DNA of 64,000 nt from NCBI RefSeq assembly GCF_002878395.1, contig NC_061115.1, forward strand, positions 59,062,986-59,126,985, in the 5' to 3' direction. The translations under genes and the position numbers were made by a program. Positions 48,901 to 61,434 of this stretch are shown in pieces (the first letter of the stretch is position 1; the number at the start of each line of letters is the position of its first letter). This DNA comes from Capsicum annuum (lineage: Eukaryota; Streptophyta; Magnoliopsida; Solanales; Solanaceae). The notes beneath the pieces are model-generated. The model did no database searches. It worked only from the letters and a program-made list of their open reading frames with translations, and was not told the origin of the DNA.

Positions 48901-49279
48901 TTAGATTACTTAGATTTATGTTCGGTGTTCATCACAAACTTGGTATGCAGCTTCATACTCATGTTCCCATTAAAAACTTAGTATCAAGTACCATTGCATA
49001 TTCAGTCATGCACACATGTATCAGTTTAGTTATGTATTTATGCATCAGACATACATTCTCATTGTGAGAAACTTAGTTCTTCTGAACGCTCAGTCATACA
49101 TTCATGAATCAGTTACACATGCATCAGATATGCATGTTCAGTATTGTATGTTCAGCTTGTCAGTCATGTCATTCATGAGATTGTGTTCCAGTTATTCATG
49201 TTCAGCATGTATGTCAATTGTTTTTTCTCCCCTCTCAGTCAGTCTCATTCGAGGATGAATATTCTCAAGGGAAAGATAT
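48901..49279 (+). other. Element C 3' untranslated region and polypurine tract
   Basis: About 0.4 kb of repetitive TCATGTTCAG and CAGTCATGCA words, no coding domain, ending with the purine-rich AAGGGAAAGATAT before the LTR. Confidence 0.75.
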
Positions 49280-51805
49280 TGTAACACCCCATACTTTTTC
49301 TAGCCAATTTCATCTCAAAAATGTCTAGTATTAGCTTCTAAATTGAAAAATAGTTATTCCATGAGGAATTTTCAAGATTTTCACTTTTTTTCATGTGCAA
49401 AATTTGATAAGCTTTCCATCGATATAAGATTTTCCCAAATACGATAATCGGGTCAGAAGTTATGACTATTTTAAGACCCCGTTGTAAAACAACCCCATAT
49501 TAGTTAGTAGCGCACCGTTCCACAAGAAAAAATGGCATTTGGCGAATTCCAGTAGGGGTCTGCGATTATGGTGCATCGCGCCAGTGCCTAAATTTAGAAT
49601 TGTCCTTTTTCCAGTGTCTTAGCGCGATTTCCTCCGCGTCACGCCAAAGTTCCAGGTCAAAAAAGAAGGGGCAAAGTGATGGCTCTGCGTCGCGCCATCC
49701 CTCAGTTTCCCAATTGTAAAAGTCCAGTTATCGTGCCGCATCACACTAGGGGTTCAGTTCGGGAATATTTTACTGAGATTAAATGACGCATCCAGGGCTA
49801 AAAGGGTCAACTTTCCACCCCTATTTAAGCCCTTTAACACGTGATTCAGCCACTTTTCACCCAAAATACACTCTCTTCTCTCAAAAACCACTCAAGAACA
49901 AGGTAGGGTTTTCATAGAAGATCCAATTCCAAGAAAGTGTCTCCGTCAATCTTCACGAAATCACGAACTAAGGTATGCATAGTGTTCATTCATGGACTCC
50001 TTTCATCCATGAAGCCCAAGAGTCCATTTTCTAAATTCAAGTTTATGGATTTTCTTATGAATTTCATGATTGGGCTGCTCTAGTTCATGTGGATAATAAG
50101 AAATTGAATTCTACTCCAGGTTGGGTGATAAATTCTATGTGGCTTACATTATTATCGATATAGATTCATGCAAACCTATGATTAAACCCTTGAATGATGA
50201 AATTAGAATTGAACCACGATATTTAATTATTGTACAATGATGTTTACATATATCATGCCTATAATATGTTTGATTAAATGCCTAGATGAAGGAAAAGTGC
50301 CTAACTAGCATGTTACTATGAAATCCCCATGTATGTACAAGTTATGCGTATCACATGTTTTGATGAAATGTTTCTATAAATGTATTATGGATTATGATGT
50401 TAGCTATATGTTCAAGTAAGTTATGATTGGTCAGTTTTCTTCCATAAAGTCCTGGGGGTAATCGTACCCAAAACATTAGCTGTGTACCTAGAGCCATGTC
50501 ATGCTTTCACAATACTCTCAGTCAAGCTATGAATCCTTAGACTTCAGATAGTCTTATGACTCAGGAAATCTCCATGATCTCATGAACTAGTCAGTTGTCA
50601 GATATCAGTAGTATTTCTTCAATCAACGGAATTCAGTAACTCAGCCCATGTTCAGTTACTAAATCATATCCAGAGTCTATTTAGATGGGAGTAGGAATTA
50701 TCATCGAGTGAACCCAAGGATAGGAACATACACTATCAGATGAGGGTGTGATTCTTAAAAGTCATCCTTGTATTCCAGAACTATGTAGCCAGCATAGGTT
50801 GAGACATCAAAACTGTCACTGTCAGATAAAGGCCCCACCGTTCTCGTATAGGGGACACTATCAGATGAAGGTCGCCCACAGCTTGTCCTTACCGGTGGTG
50901 CGATAGTATCACCCTTCCAATTGGGGTTATAGATTGGACCCCAACTCAGCCATAATGGTGTATCAGGGGCATGTCGGTAAGATAACTACTTCCCACAGTT
51001 TTATGTTATAAAATTAGGACTGTCAGATATAGTCAATCAATCTCCGTAATAGAACTCGAATAGTTCTTCAAATTTTAGGACTATCAGATACAGTCAACTC
51101 AGATACAGTACGAAACTCAGATAGTTCCATCAGATTCAGGACTATAAGATACAGTCACTCATGTTATCAATTATATTCAGATTCAGTAATCATGTTATCA
51201 CAGTATTAGTGTCAGTTGTTATATTTCATGCATATATTCTCACACTCATGATATATAGTCAGTTATTATTACTGTTCATGCATATGAACCCCATGCATTC
51301 AGCCTACCTCATATGCATACCAGTACATTCAAAGTACTGACACATTTGCGCTATGGTATCTTATACCATAGGTTCAGGGACATGAGCTCCAGCACAATAG
51401 TAGATTCCAGATATCCGCAGACAGAGTTAGAAGTGATTCCTCATCTTTCGAGGACATAATTATTTCCCTATTATCTCAATAATCAGTTAATTAGTTAGAG
51501 TTAGTTGGGGACCTGTCCCATCAACTCCTTACTCAGATAGTTCAGTTAGTTAGAGGCTTTCTAGACTATCACATTTCATACTTCAGTATGTTCAGTTTTG
51601 TTTTGGGTATTCTATTGCCCCATACAGATGTTATATCATTCAGATCATGTTCAATTTGAACCTTATGGCCTTTCAGTTCATGTCTCCGAATTATAAAGTA
51701 TTTTATGCAGTATACAGGTACAGATATAAGTCATAGGTTAGCTTATGGTCCTTCGGAGTCATGAGCACTGTGTAGCATTCTAAGTACTAGATTCGGGGCG
51801 TTACA
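49280..51805 (+). mobile_element. 3' LTR of element C
   Basis: Complete: TGTAACACCCC...GGGGCGTTACA, 2.53 kb. U3 contains repeated GCGTCGCGCCA-like words (49505-49750), including the inverted pair GATGGC/GCCATC at 49678-49699. A TATA-like CTATTTAAG lies at 49821, then a leader CAAGAACAAGGTAGGGTTTTC. The second half has several CTATCAGATGAGGGT words (50725-50890). E LTR sequence resumes immediately after it. Confidence 0.92.
49821..49829 (+). promoter_or_regulatory. TATA-like box of element C 3' LTR
   Basis: CTATTTAAG within CACCCCTATTTAAGCCC; the identical block is in LTR G at 54201. Confidence 0.6.
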
Positions 51806-53758
51806 CATACTATAACCAAACCAAGTCTTAAAGAGACTAAGCCTATAGATAAGGACTAAGAGATGAAGGTCTTTCGAATATAAGAAAGCTCACCCCTTCA
51901 AGTCAATGCACAAACCTCTTGATTATCTAATCACTGCACAGGAAAAGAAGAAGATGCATTAATGCCTACGTCGCGTGGGGACGTAGCATCCAGAGATGGT
52001 TAGAGGATGGAAAGCTAACATATAACTCAAGGATAAGTGATAAAATGCATCATCATTAAACAAAAATTCCATATATCATATTTTATCATGTTCATACACT
52101 TATCCATACATATGCATATGCCATATACCAAACAAGATATAAGGTTCATCAACAATCTCAAGCATTCAATCCTCAGACGTAAAGTGAAGGACTGCCACCT
52201 TCCACGCTTATTTATTAACCATGCTTAATACACCAAGGACTTTAGCCACATTCACATTATCATTAGACTGGAGACTTCACCCATGTACATACCTTCATTA
52301 TGCTAAGGATTTTAGTCACACACACCATCAAACAAACAACGGACTTTTTCCACACAATACCCTCATTCAAACAAGGGACTTTACCCATACATATTCATCT
52401 ATGCAAGGGACTCTAACCTTATGCCCGTTTGTTAAACAAGGGACTCTAGCCACATGCCATATATGGACTTTACCACAAGTCTCTTCATGAAGCAAGGTAC
52501 TTTGTCCTCAAGAGCCCTTCTTAAGCAATGGACTTCACCTTGAATTCACATGGATGAGGGACTTTAACTCCAAGCCATATCATGGGACAAGGGACTTTGA
52601 CCTCAAGCCATCACATAAGGCAAGAGACTTTGACCTCAAGCTATCACAACCATAATTAATTGACATTTGGGACCTTACCCTCTTGTCTATGCATCAACAC
52701 ACATTTAGGAACTTTAGCCATTTAGCCAATTCAACACTATACAAAACCTCAAGGTCATTATGGGAGTCTTCATTACTTAACCATCTCAATAGACAATGCC
52801 TTCATTCAATTCGTCACACCATTCTTTTCATGGTCCTCAAGACCCTTACAAAACATTCACATTTTAATAGCATTCTCATACCATACTTTAGTTTAATACA
52901 CTATTTAAGTTCATCCTCATATTAAGGGACTTTAACTTCATATTGGTCATTTAGCATAACAAGTTCATCATCATACCTCACATGACTCACCATACTCCTA
53001 TCATAATATTTTTCAAACATTCATACTCATTGGGCCATTGCCCTAGTTCAACACATCATCAACAATTAATTAGACAATTCACTTAGATATTTTCACAAAA
53101 ACCTTTTGTGCATACTTATAAAAAAAGTTAATTTTATGGTAGATATCATCAATACTTTGGTTACTAAAGACCCTCATATTAAACAACATACAACAAGAAT
53201 CCACATATGCAATCTACTATCAATAACTTGTATCAACACAAGTATATACAAGAATCATCATTATTCATTATTAGGTAGTAAAACCCTTTTCATTTGATTC
53301 AAAACCACCACATACACTTACTAATTCAAGTGTGAAATACATGGGATTAGATTTATTTAAATGGGGTAAAAGATACATTCCTTAAACAACTTGAATCACC
53401 AACAAACTTGATGTTTCCTTCTTATCACAAGATGAATACCTTCAAACCCTAGCCTCTAATCTTGCATCCAAGAGCCTTTAGAGTATTTAGGATGTTTAGG
53501 TATTATAAAATGAAGACTTAGGAGGATAATATGCCTTATATAGTGAGATGGTTTAGGGTTTTAGGTGTGGGAAATAACCAAAAGGTCCTTGGTTAAAAGC
53601 TGGAAAATTAGCACATGCAGGGGTACGACTCGCCTTTACGGATCACTTGGCAATTATGACCTAGGGTATGAGTGGTACCCTAACTCATATCCTAGGCTTC
53701 TCCTAGGTCAACCATATTGTTGTGGGTACAAAAGGGCACCTTTTAGTCATAACCAAAG
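51806..53758 (-). mobile_element. E 3' LTR, main fragment
   Basis: Continues 32670 after removal of B and C and aligns with about 59797-61498 of the E 5' LTR. It is cut at AACCAAAG by the start of LTR G. It contains the E word array (52230-52735), a minus-strand TATA-like CTATATAAGG at 53535 and the U3 inverted repeat at 53664-53692 with one mismatch. The short open frames in 52037-53297 belong to the word array. Confidence 0.82.
52230..52735 (-). repeat. E LTR word array, about 15 copies
   Basis: Plus strand CAAGGGACTTTGACCTCAAG and variants, spaced 25-45 bp. On the element strand the core is GGTCAAAGTCCCTTG. The matching array in the 5' LTR is at 59970-60470. Confidence 0.85.
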
Positions 53759-55648
53759 TGTAATACCCTGTATTTCTACCTAGCTTGAAATCGTCCCAAG
53801 AATGTTAGAAACTTACTTTGGAAGATGAATCCAATTTTCAATAAGATTTTAATCGATATAAGATTCACCTAAATTTGATAACCAGGTAAGAATTTAAGAC
53901 TATTTCAAATTTTCATCATAAAACAGCACCATATTAGTCAGTGGCGTGCCGCGTCACTAGAGAAAATAGAATTTGTCAAATTCCAGTAGGGGTCCACGAT
54001 AGTGGGAAGTCGCGTCAAACTTCCAGGTTGCAAATGAAGTGGCAACGTAATGGCTCCACATTACACCATTCTCCTATTTCCCAATTTTCAAATACCATTG
54101 ACACGGCGCGATAGGGCCGCGTCGTACCAGGGGTCCAGTTTGGGAAATTTTCACCAAATTAAAAGACATGTCCAGGGTTAAAAGGGTCAATTTTTCACCC
54201 CTATTTAAGCCCTTTAACGCAAGATTCAGCTATTTGAAACCCAAAATAAACTAGTTTCTCTCAATTTTCTCTCAAGAACAAGCTAGGGTTTCAATTAGGG
54301 ATTCAATTTCAAGAAAGTCTCTCCATCAATCTTCGCTAAACCAAGAACTAAGGTATGCGTTGTATTGATTTATGGATTCCTTTCATCCATAAAGCTCAAG
54401 AAACCTATTTCAAATTGCAAATCATGATATTTATGTTATGGGTTGATTGTAACCATGTTAATCTTATTATATGATTCTCAAGTTGGAATATTTAAGTGTT
54501 TTTCATGAAACTACATCAGCAAGTGAGTGAAATCCATAAATTGAGTTATTTATAATATGTCAATTTGATGATTAAGCCTATGCCCTATGGGTGCATGCAA
54601 GGCGCTTGATAAAATGACTAGAAAGATAGAACTTATGCACTATAGCTAGATTGTGATCCAGAATGACTTCCATGTTATTCTTATGTATTGAAATTTGTTT
54701 GTTGGATTGCTCATGAGTTAGCCTTATGAAATTATGCTATGTATACATGCTAGCTTATTCATGTACCAAGCTATGATAGTCAAATGCCCATGAAATATCT
54801 CCAATTATTGTATTGTGGATTGTTGATGATTGGTCATGCATTCAAGAATGTCATGCCTTGTCAGTTTCCTTTCATCGAGTCCTGGGGGTACTTGTACCCA
54901 AAAAATATAGTTGTGTACCTAGAGTCAGTGACATGTTTCAAGATATCCTCAGTCAAGCCATGATCTATAGAATTCAGTCAGTCATGTGACTCAGGAAATC
55001 TCAGTAATTTAGTAATCTCAGTACTATTCCAACTGTCAACAGAATTCAGTTAATTTAGTTCAGTAATTCATGTTCAGTGTCCATTCAGATGGGAGTAGAA
55101 GTTAGCACTGAGTGAACCCAAGGATGGGAACTCACCTGTTATATAAGGGTGTGATTCTTAGAAGAAATCCTTGCGTTCCATAACTATGTAGCCAGCGTAG
55201 GTTGAGACATCATAGCCTACTATATGAGGAAAGATGAGGTGGCTTAACCTATTATATAAGGGTTCCACCATTCTCACTAGAGTTACCTATTATATGAGGG
55301 TTACTCACAGATTGTCCTTACCAGTGGCGTAGTATTGACACCCTTCCAATTAGAGCTACAGATTAGACCCCAACTCAGCCATAATGGCATATTAGGGGCA
55401 TGTCGGTTAGATAACTACTTCCCAAAGTTTCAGTTAAAGAATTCAGGACTGTCAGATACAGTCAACTCAGAATAGTATGAAACTCAGCTAGTTCCATCAG
55501 ATTCAGGACTGTCAGATACAGTCACTCATGTTATCAGTTATATCAGTCATCAGAACTCAGTTATCAGTTATGTTAGTTATCAGTAAACTCATGTTATCAC
55601 GATCTCAAATATAGTTACTATGTGTTCATGCATGTATTCTTATACACG
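53759..55648 (+). mobile_element. LTR G, truncated family C LTR
   Basis: Starts intact with TGTAATACCCTG and follows the family C LTR through the GCGTCGTACC U3 words, the TATA-like box (54201), leader, and CCTATTATATGAGGGT words (55190-55300). It stops about 0.55 kb before the expected LTR end, at CATGCATGTATTCTTATAC, where E integrase sequence begins. No primer site or internal region is left. Confidence 0.82.
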
Positions 55649-55651
55649 TTC

Positions 55652-56220
55652 GGTAGTGAAATCCATATTAATCGACTCCCACTTCCACTCGGGAAATGCA
55701 ATCTCTTGGTATAGGCCACCAGGCCTTAAGTTCTCAACCTTTACTTGTTGGCACACCATACACTTAGCCACATGGCTAGAAACATCATGCTTCATATTAT
55801 TCCACCAATAGGACTCTCTAAGGTCATGATACATCTTGGTGGAATCGGGATGAATAGCATAATGGGCTCTATGAGCCTCGGCCATGACCCTTTCCCTTAA
55901 TCCATTGAGGTCGGGAATATATAGCCTACCTTGGTACCTCAAGATACCATCACCACCAATCACAAATTCTACAACCTTGTGTTGACCCACATTACTCTTG
56001 ATCTTCATCAATTCGGGGTCTAAGACTTGTTTTTCCTTTATCTCAACAACAAGAGACGATTGAGATACCAAATCCACAAATACACCACCATTCTCAGAGT
56101 CCACAAGTTGAACACCAAGATTTGTCAACTGGTGAATATCTCTTACCAATTCCTATTTTTCCTCATCAAAATGGGCCAAACTCCTTATAGACAATCTATT
56201 AAGAGTGTTGGCGACTACAT
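55652..56220 (-). pseudogene. Element E integrase, N-terminal part
   Basis: The minus-strand frame has MVRDIHQLTNLGVQLVDSEN at 56149 and the H2C2 finger (AEAHRAHYAIHPDSTKMYHD near 55880, CMVCQQVK near 55760). It ends EWKWESINMDFTT at 55652, just after the first catalytic aspartate. The frame is fairly clean, but the remaining core and C-terminus are absent because the sequence switches to LTR G. Confidence 0.9.
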
Positions 56221-56909
56221 TCTCCTTATCTGGATGGTAATAAAGACTCATATCATAGTCTTTCAATAGCTTAACACACCTTCTTTGCTAGAGATTCAAC
56301 TTTTTTTGGGTAAACACATATTAAGGGATCTTATGATTGGAAATTATATCAACATGAACACCATAAAAATAATGCCACCAAATTTTCAAAGCAAAGACCA
56401 CAACTAATAACTCTAAGTCATAGGTAGGGTAGTTCTTCTCATGAACTTTCAATTGCCTAGAATCATAGGCTATCACCCTACCGTGTTACATCAACTCGCA
56501 ACCAAAACTGATATGAGAAGCATCACGATAAATAACAAAACCATCACTAACCTCGAGTAAGGTCAAAATCAGAGCTGAAGTCAATTTATCTTTGAACTTG
56601 TCAAAACTACCCTCACAAGCATCTAACAATAAGAACTTGACATTCTTTTGGGTCAATTTGGTCAATGGGGCAGCTATAGTGGAAAAAACTCTCCACAAAC
56701 CTCCTATAATAATCGGCTAGACCCAAGAAGCTCTGAATATCGGTTGGAGTCGTAGGTCTGGGCCACTTCTTAACAACTGGAATATTTTGGGGATCCATCA
56801 TGATCCCTTCACTAGAGATAACATGAACAAGAAAAACAACGACTTTCAACCAAAACTCACACTTGGAGAACTTGGCATACAAATGATGGTCCTTCAATAT
56901 TTGTAACAC
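56221..56909 (-). pseudogene. Element E reverse transcriptase C-terminus and RNase H
   Basis: [20 protein letters not shown] near 56880 and IQSFLGLADYYRRFVESFF near 56745 end the reverse transcriptase. TQKNVKFLLLDACEGSFDKF near 56655 leads to RNase H, read as GFVIYRDASHISFGCELM near 56540, which retains Y-x-DAS. Stops and frameshifts then break the remainder up to 56220. Confidence 0.85.
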
Positions 56910-57554
56910 AGCACGGAGGTAATATACATAATCTACCTCTCTTAGAATACACTAAGATGTCATCAATGAAGACAATGACAAATATATCCAAGAACGGACG
57001 GAAGACCCTATTAATTAAATCCCTGAATGCCGTCGGAGCATTGGTCAACCCAATGGACATGACAAGAAATTGATAGTGACTATACTCAGTTCTAAGAACA
57101 GTCTTAGGGATATCTGTATCCCTAATTTAAAGATAGTGATAACTCGATCTAAGATTAGTCTTATAAAAACACTTTGCACCTGAAGTTGATCAAATAAATC
57201 ATCGATCCGAGGAAGAGGATATTTGTTCTTTATGGTTACTTTGCTCAACTGACGATAATCAATGCATATACGAAAGGAACCATCCTTCTTCCGCACAAAA
57301 AAAATGGGAGCACCCCAATGAGATACACTAGGCAAGATAAAAGCCTTATATAAGAGGTCTTTCAATTGCTCCTTAATTTTTTTCAACTCCACTGAAGCCA
57401 TCCTATAAGAAGGGATAAAGATTGAACGAATGTCCAGGACAAGATCAATCCTAAAATCAATTTCCCTATTGGGAGGAACACTGGGAAGATCATCAAGAAA
57501 AACTTCGGGAAACTTACTTACTACGGGAAAGGAGTCTAGAGAAGGCTCTCGCAA
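56857..57554 (-). pseudogene. Element E reverse transcriptase, main part
   Basis: On the minus strand: [20 protein letters not shown] near 57510, [20 protein letters not shown] near 57405, [20 protein letters not shown] near 57270, [10 protein letters not shown] near 57205, then a frame change. The second frame has [16 protein letters not shown] near 57050 and the catalytic box [13 protein letters not shown] near 56985, with both aspartates intact. It is the best-preserved catalytic box in the window, but the frame change and the truncated integrase make the element inactive. Confidence 0.9.
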
Positions 57555-57690
57555 TTTGGAATCTTTAAGTCAAACCAAATAACATAAACAACCCTTTGAA
57601 ATCAACTTTCGGGCCTTGAGATAAAAAATAAACCTTTCCTTAGGCACTAAGGAGCCACCTTCCCACACAATGACCGGCTCATTAGGGAAT

Positions 57691-58116
57691 TTAAATATGA
57701 TCCCTATGGATCTGGCAATCTAAGGAAGCATAGCAAGAGTACAACCAATCCATTCCTAAGATGACATCAAAATTAAACATGTCTAACTCTATTAGGTCAA
57801 CAAGAGTATCTCTATCACCAATAGATATCACACACCCTTTATAGACCCTTCTAACAATCACAGGGTCTCCAACCAGGGTAGAAACAGAAAAAGGAGCCGA
57901 CAGACTCTCAGGACCATAATAAAGGTGCACAACCACATATGGGGTCACATAAGAAAGAGTAGATCCTGGGTTAAGCAAATAATACACATCACGAAAGAAA
58001 AGTTTCAACATACCCGTGATAATATTGGGAGACGTCTTAGAATCCTGGTGAGTAGAAAGTGCATAAAAGCTGTTCTGGCCAGTGCCAGTGCCAAAAATAG
58101 AAGCAGTAGCAAACAT
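57691..58116 (-). pseudogene. Element E aspartic protease
   Basis: A 141-codon frame with GQNSFYALSTHQDSKTSPNI near 58080, YYLLNPGSTLSYVTPYVVVH near 57985 and NFDVILGMDWLYSCYASLDC near 57770. The active site reads LNPGST where relatives have LDPGST, so the catalytic aspartate is asparagine (a G-to-A change). The domain is otherwise nearly complete. Confidence 0.88.
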
Positions 58117-58149
58117 AGCACCCTTTGGTGTGGGAGTAGAGGGAATAGC

Positions 58150-59314
58150 AATAGAGGCCCTATTGGCCTAAGAAGCTGCCAGAATGGGGCACTCACACTG
58201 TATATGCCTAAGATGACAACAATGAAAATATCTTCCTCTCTCTTTCTCATTCTCACCACGATAAGGAGGGCAGGATAGAGCCGACTGAGCACCACTAATC
58301 TGAAATTGGGAACTTTGTGCTCAGGACCCACTAGTGAACTGAGATCAATGACCACCTAAGAAATTTAGGTAAGGAGAGCGAATACAAGTCGAGGAGAATG
58401 AGCTCAAACTCCCCCACTTTTTTTGTGGCCACTTGCCACTACATCCAGCACTACCCTTGGAAGGCCTAAACTTCTTTCATTGCCTCTCACTAAGCTCAAC
58501 TTGCTTCTTTTTCTCATCTTTCACTTGTTGAATATACACAAACAATCTAGAAATATCCATGTACTCAATCAACAAGGCCTCCTTGCTTTTGAGAACTAAC
58601 TCACGGTATAATCTTGAGACAAGCATACACATTCTATCCCTTATGCTAGAAACCATCTCAGAAGAATACCTTAAGAATTGATGGAATTTCAAGGCATACT
58701 CTTGAACGGACATCCTCACTTGCTTCATGTTCACAAACTCTTTTGTCTTTGCCTCTCTCAACTCTTAAGTAAAGAGGAGGTCAAGGAAAGCCTCAGAGCA
58801 ATCAACCTAAGAAGCTATACCAGCATCACTACCTCTAGACAGCTCCCATTCCTTCGTACCACTAGTATTGTACATCTTTAAATTGGTAAGAAGCAAGCTC
58901 AACACCCTCAATTTCTAAAGCATGCATGATTTGGAAAATCTTCTCCATTTCATCGATGAAACCTTAAGGATCTTTCTCAACCTTCGTACCCAAGAATATA
59001 GGAGAGATCAACCTCATAAATTGGCCAATATTTATGGCCTTAGAATAAACAATATCCAGGGCACCATGCATTGCTTGAGAGTCTACCAATTGAGTCAAGA
59101 TGGTGATAGAGCAACAAAACTCTGCATTAGTAGCATCTCTTTGAGGTGATTAGGAAGGAATAACTCTCTTATAAGTAGGGTTGGTGGGTGGAACCCTATG
59201 AGAATGGCTAGATGTCATAGCCCCAGCTCAGGTCTGAACTCAAGAAGTTGGGCGAGCTTCATCCATAGGACCCTCAATAGTATTTGTCTGAGTCTCAAAT
59301 GTTCTTTAAGTCAT
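58150..59314 (-). pseudogene. Element E gag, decayed
   Basis: Starts at an ATG at 59314, a short distance after the primer site. The conserved capsid segment reads VNMKQVRMSVQEYALKFHQF and LRYSSEMVSSIRDRMCM (58730-58640). The zinc knuckle near 58235 reads YFHCCHLRHIQCECP; the first cysteine of C-x2-C-x4-H-x4-C is tyrosine. Several stops and frame changes divide it. Gag would package the element RNA. Confidence 0.82.
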
Positions 59315-59510
59315 GATCTGAAAGACAGCAAATAAAATCAGAGGAAATCCAAGACCTTAGACTTAATAGCTTGAGATTGAAACACAAGAAAGAGAAACAT
59401 TTCCTAAAATGTCACATAGCCTTTGTTTTATAAGTGTGGTGCGCTTTACACCCATAAAAGAAACTCTACTTCACACCGCATTGTGAACACCCAACTGACC
59501 ATAAACCTAG

Positions 59511-59523
59511 GCTCTGATACCAA
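59511..59523 (-). other. Primer binding site of element E
   Basis: Minus strand TTGGTATCAGAGC, an exact tRNA-Met type site, two bases from the LTR end. Confidence 0.92.
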
Positions 59524-59969
59524 CTTGAAATGAACTAAAATTTGGGCCATGTTATATGGGTACCTCAAGTACATATGTATCATAGGTCACCCCATAATCT
59601 GACCTAAACACCTCATCATATTATAGGAGTCGAAGGGACTCCAGATCACAAGTTAAGATCACGAAATAATATCATAAGTTAATATTAGATTCATAGTAAT
59701 AATAACTATGCCCAAGTTTACAATTGTTCACAATACCTCTATACACAACGAAAGCCAATAAATGTATATGTCGAGATAAGACCCCGACTATAGACAAACC
59801 AAATCTGAAAGCGACTAAGCCTAGAGATAAGGACTAAGAGATGAAGGTCTTTCTTATGTAAGGATATCACCCCTTTAAGTCAATGCATGAACCTATTGAT
59901 CATCTAATAACTGGACATGAAAAAAAAAATACTCTGGCACCTATACCGATTCACCATACTTAATACAAT

Positions 59970-60470
59970 AAGGACTTTATCCACATTCACATTATCATTA
60001 GACTGAGGACTTCACCCATGTACATACATTTATTATGCTAAGGATTTTATCCACACACACCATCAAACGAACAAGGGAATTTATCCACAGACACTATCAT
60101 TCAAACAAGGTACTTTACCCATACACGTTCATCTAGGCGAGGGACTCCAACCTCATGCCCATTTGTTAGACAAGGAACTCTAGCCACATGCCATATTTGG
60201 GCTTTACCAAAAGCCTCTTCATGAGTCGAGGTACTTTGACCTCAAGAGCTCTTCTTATGTAACGGACAATACCTTGCATTCACATTGGGCGAGGGACTTT
60301 CAATACAAGCCAAATCATGGGGCAGAGGACATTGACCTTAATACATCACATAAGGCATGGGAATTTAACCTCAAGCCATCACAACCATCATTAATTAATA
60401 TTTGGAACTTTACCCTCTTGTCTATGCATCAACACATATTTAATACAATATTTAGGGACATTATCCATTT
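59970..60470 (-). repeat. Word array in E 5' LTR
   Basis: About 13 copies of a CAAGGGACTTTAACCTC-like word on the plus strand, homologous to 52230-52735. Confidence 0.85.
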
Positions 60471-61275
60471 AGCTAATTCAACACTATACAAGACCTCATA
60501 GTTATTATGGGAGTCTGCATTGCTCAACCATCTAAATAGGTCAATGCCTTCATTCAATTTGTCACACCATTCATTTCATGGTCCTCAAGGCCCTCTCAAG
60601 ACATTCTCATTTTAATAGCATTCTCATACTACACTTAGTTTAATACATTATTCAAGTTCATCCTCATATTAAGAGACTTCAACTCCCTATTGGTCATTTA
60701 GCACAACAAGGTTATAATCATACCTTACATGACTCACCATACTCCTATCATAACATTTTCAAACATTCATACTCATTGGGTCATTGCCCTAGTTCAACAT
60801 ATCATCAACAATTATCTAGATAATTCACTTAGACATTTTCACAAACGCCTTTTGTGCATACTTATAACAAGGTTATTTTAATGGCAGATATCATCAAGAC
60901 TAGGGTTACTCAAGATCGTCATATTAAACAACATACAACAAGCATCCACATATGCAATCTACCATCAATAATGTATCAACAAAAGTATAAATAAGAATTA
61001 TCATTATTCATTGTTAGGTAGTAAAACCCTTTTCATTTATTCAAAACCACCATGTACACTTACTATTTCAAATGTTAAATCCATGGGTTTAGAGTTATTT
61101 AAAGAAGGAAAGAGATACATGCCTTAAACAACTTAAATAACCAACAAACTTGACTCTTCCTTCTTATCACAAGATGAACACCTTTAAACCCTAGCCTTCA
61201 ATCTTGCTTCCAAAAGCCTTCAGAGTATTTAGGATGTTTAGATCTTGTAAAATAAAGACTTAGGAGACTGCGATG

Positions 61276-61285
61276 CCTTATATAG
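61276..61285 (-). promoter_or_regulatory. TATA-like box of element E 5' LTR
   Basis: CTATATAAGG on the minus strand, followed by GCATCGCAGTCTCC. It is conserved in the split LTR at 53535-53544. Confidence 0.6.
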
Positions 61286-61405
61286 TAAGAGGGTTTAGGG
61301 TTTTAGTCATGAAAAATAACCAAAAGGTCCTTGGTTAAAATCTGGAAAATTAACACGTGCAGGGGTACGACTCCCTCATATGGATCACTTGGCAATCATG
61401 ACCTA

Positions 61406-61434
61406 GGGTATGAGTGGTACCCTAACTCATACCC
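61406..61434. repeat. Perfect 10-bp inverted repeat in E U3
   Basis: GGGTATGAGT (61406-61415) and ACTCATACCC (61425-61434), with loop GGTACCCTA. Confidence 0.92.

Larger units (their letters stand above)
42716..51805 (+). mobile_element. Element C, plus-strand Tekay-like chromovirus
   Basis: Ty3/gypsy element with a 5' LTR missing its start, tRNA-Met primer site, gag, protease, reverse transcriptase, RNase H, integrase with a chromodomain-type tail, and a full 2.5 kb 3' LTR. Its domain order and the C-terminal VKVLWRNQF block fit the Tekay/Del clade. It is the least decayed element here, but still has more than a dozen stops or frameshifts. Confidence 0.9.

Noticed and set aside
52037..53297. 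Several short open frames rich in His and Thr
   Set aside because: They arise from the E LTR word array and change frame between the two LTR copies.
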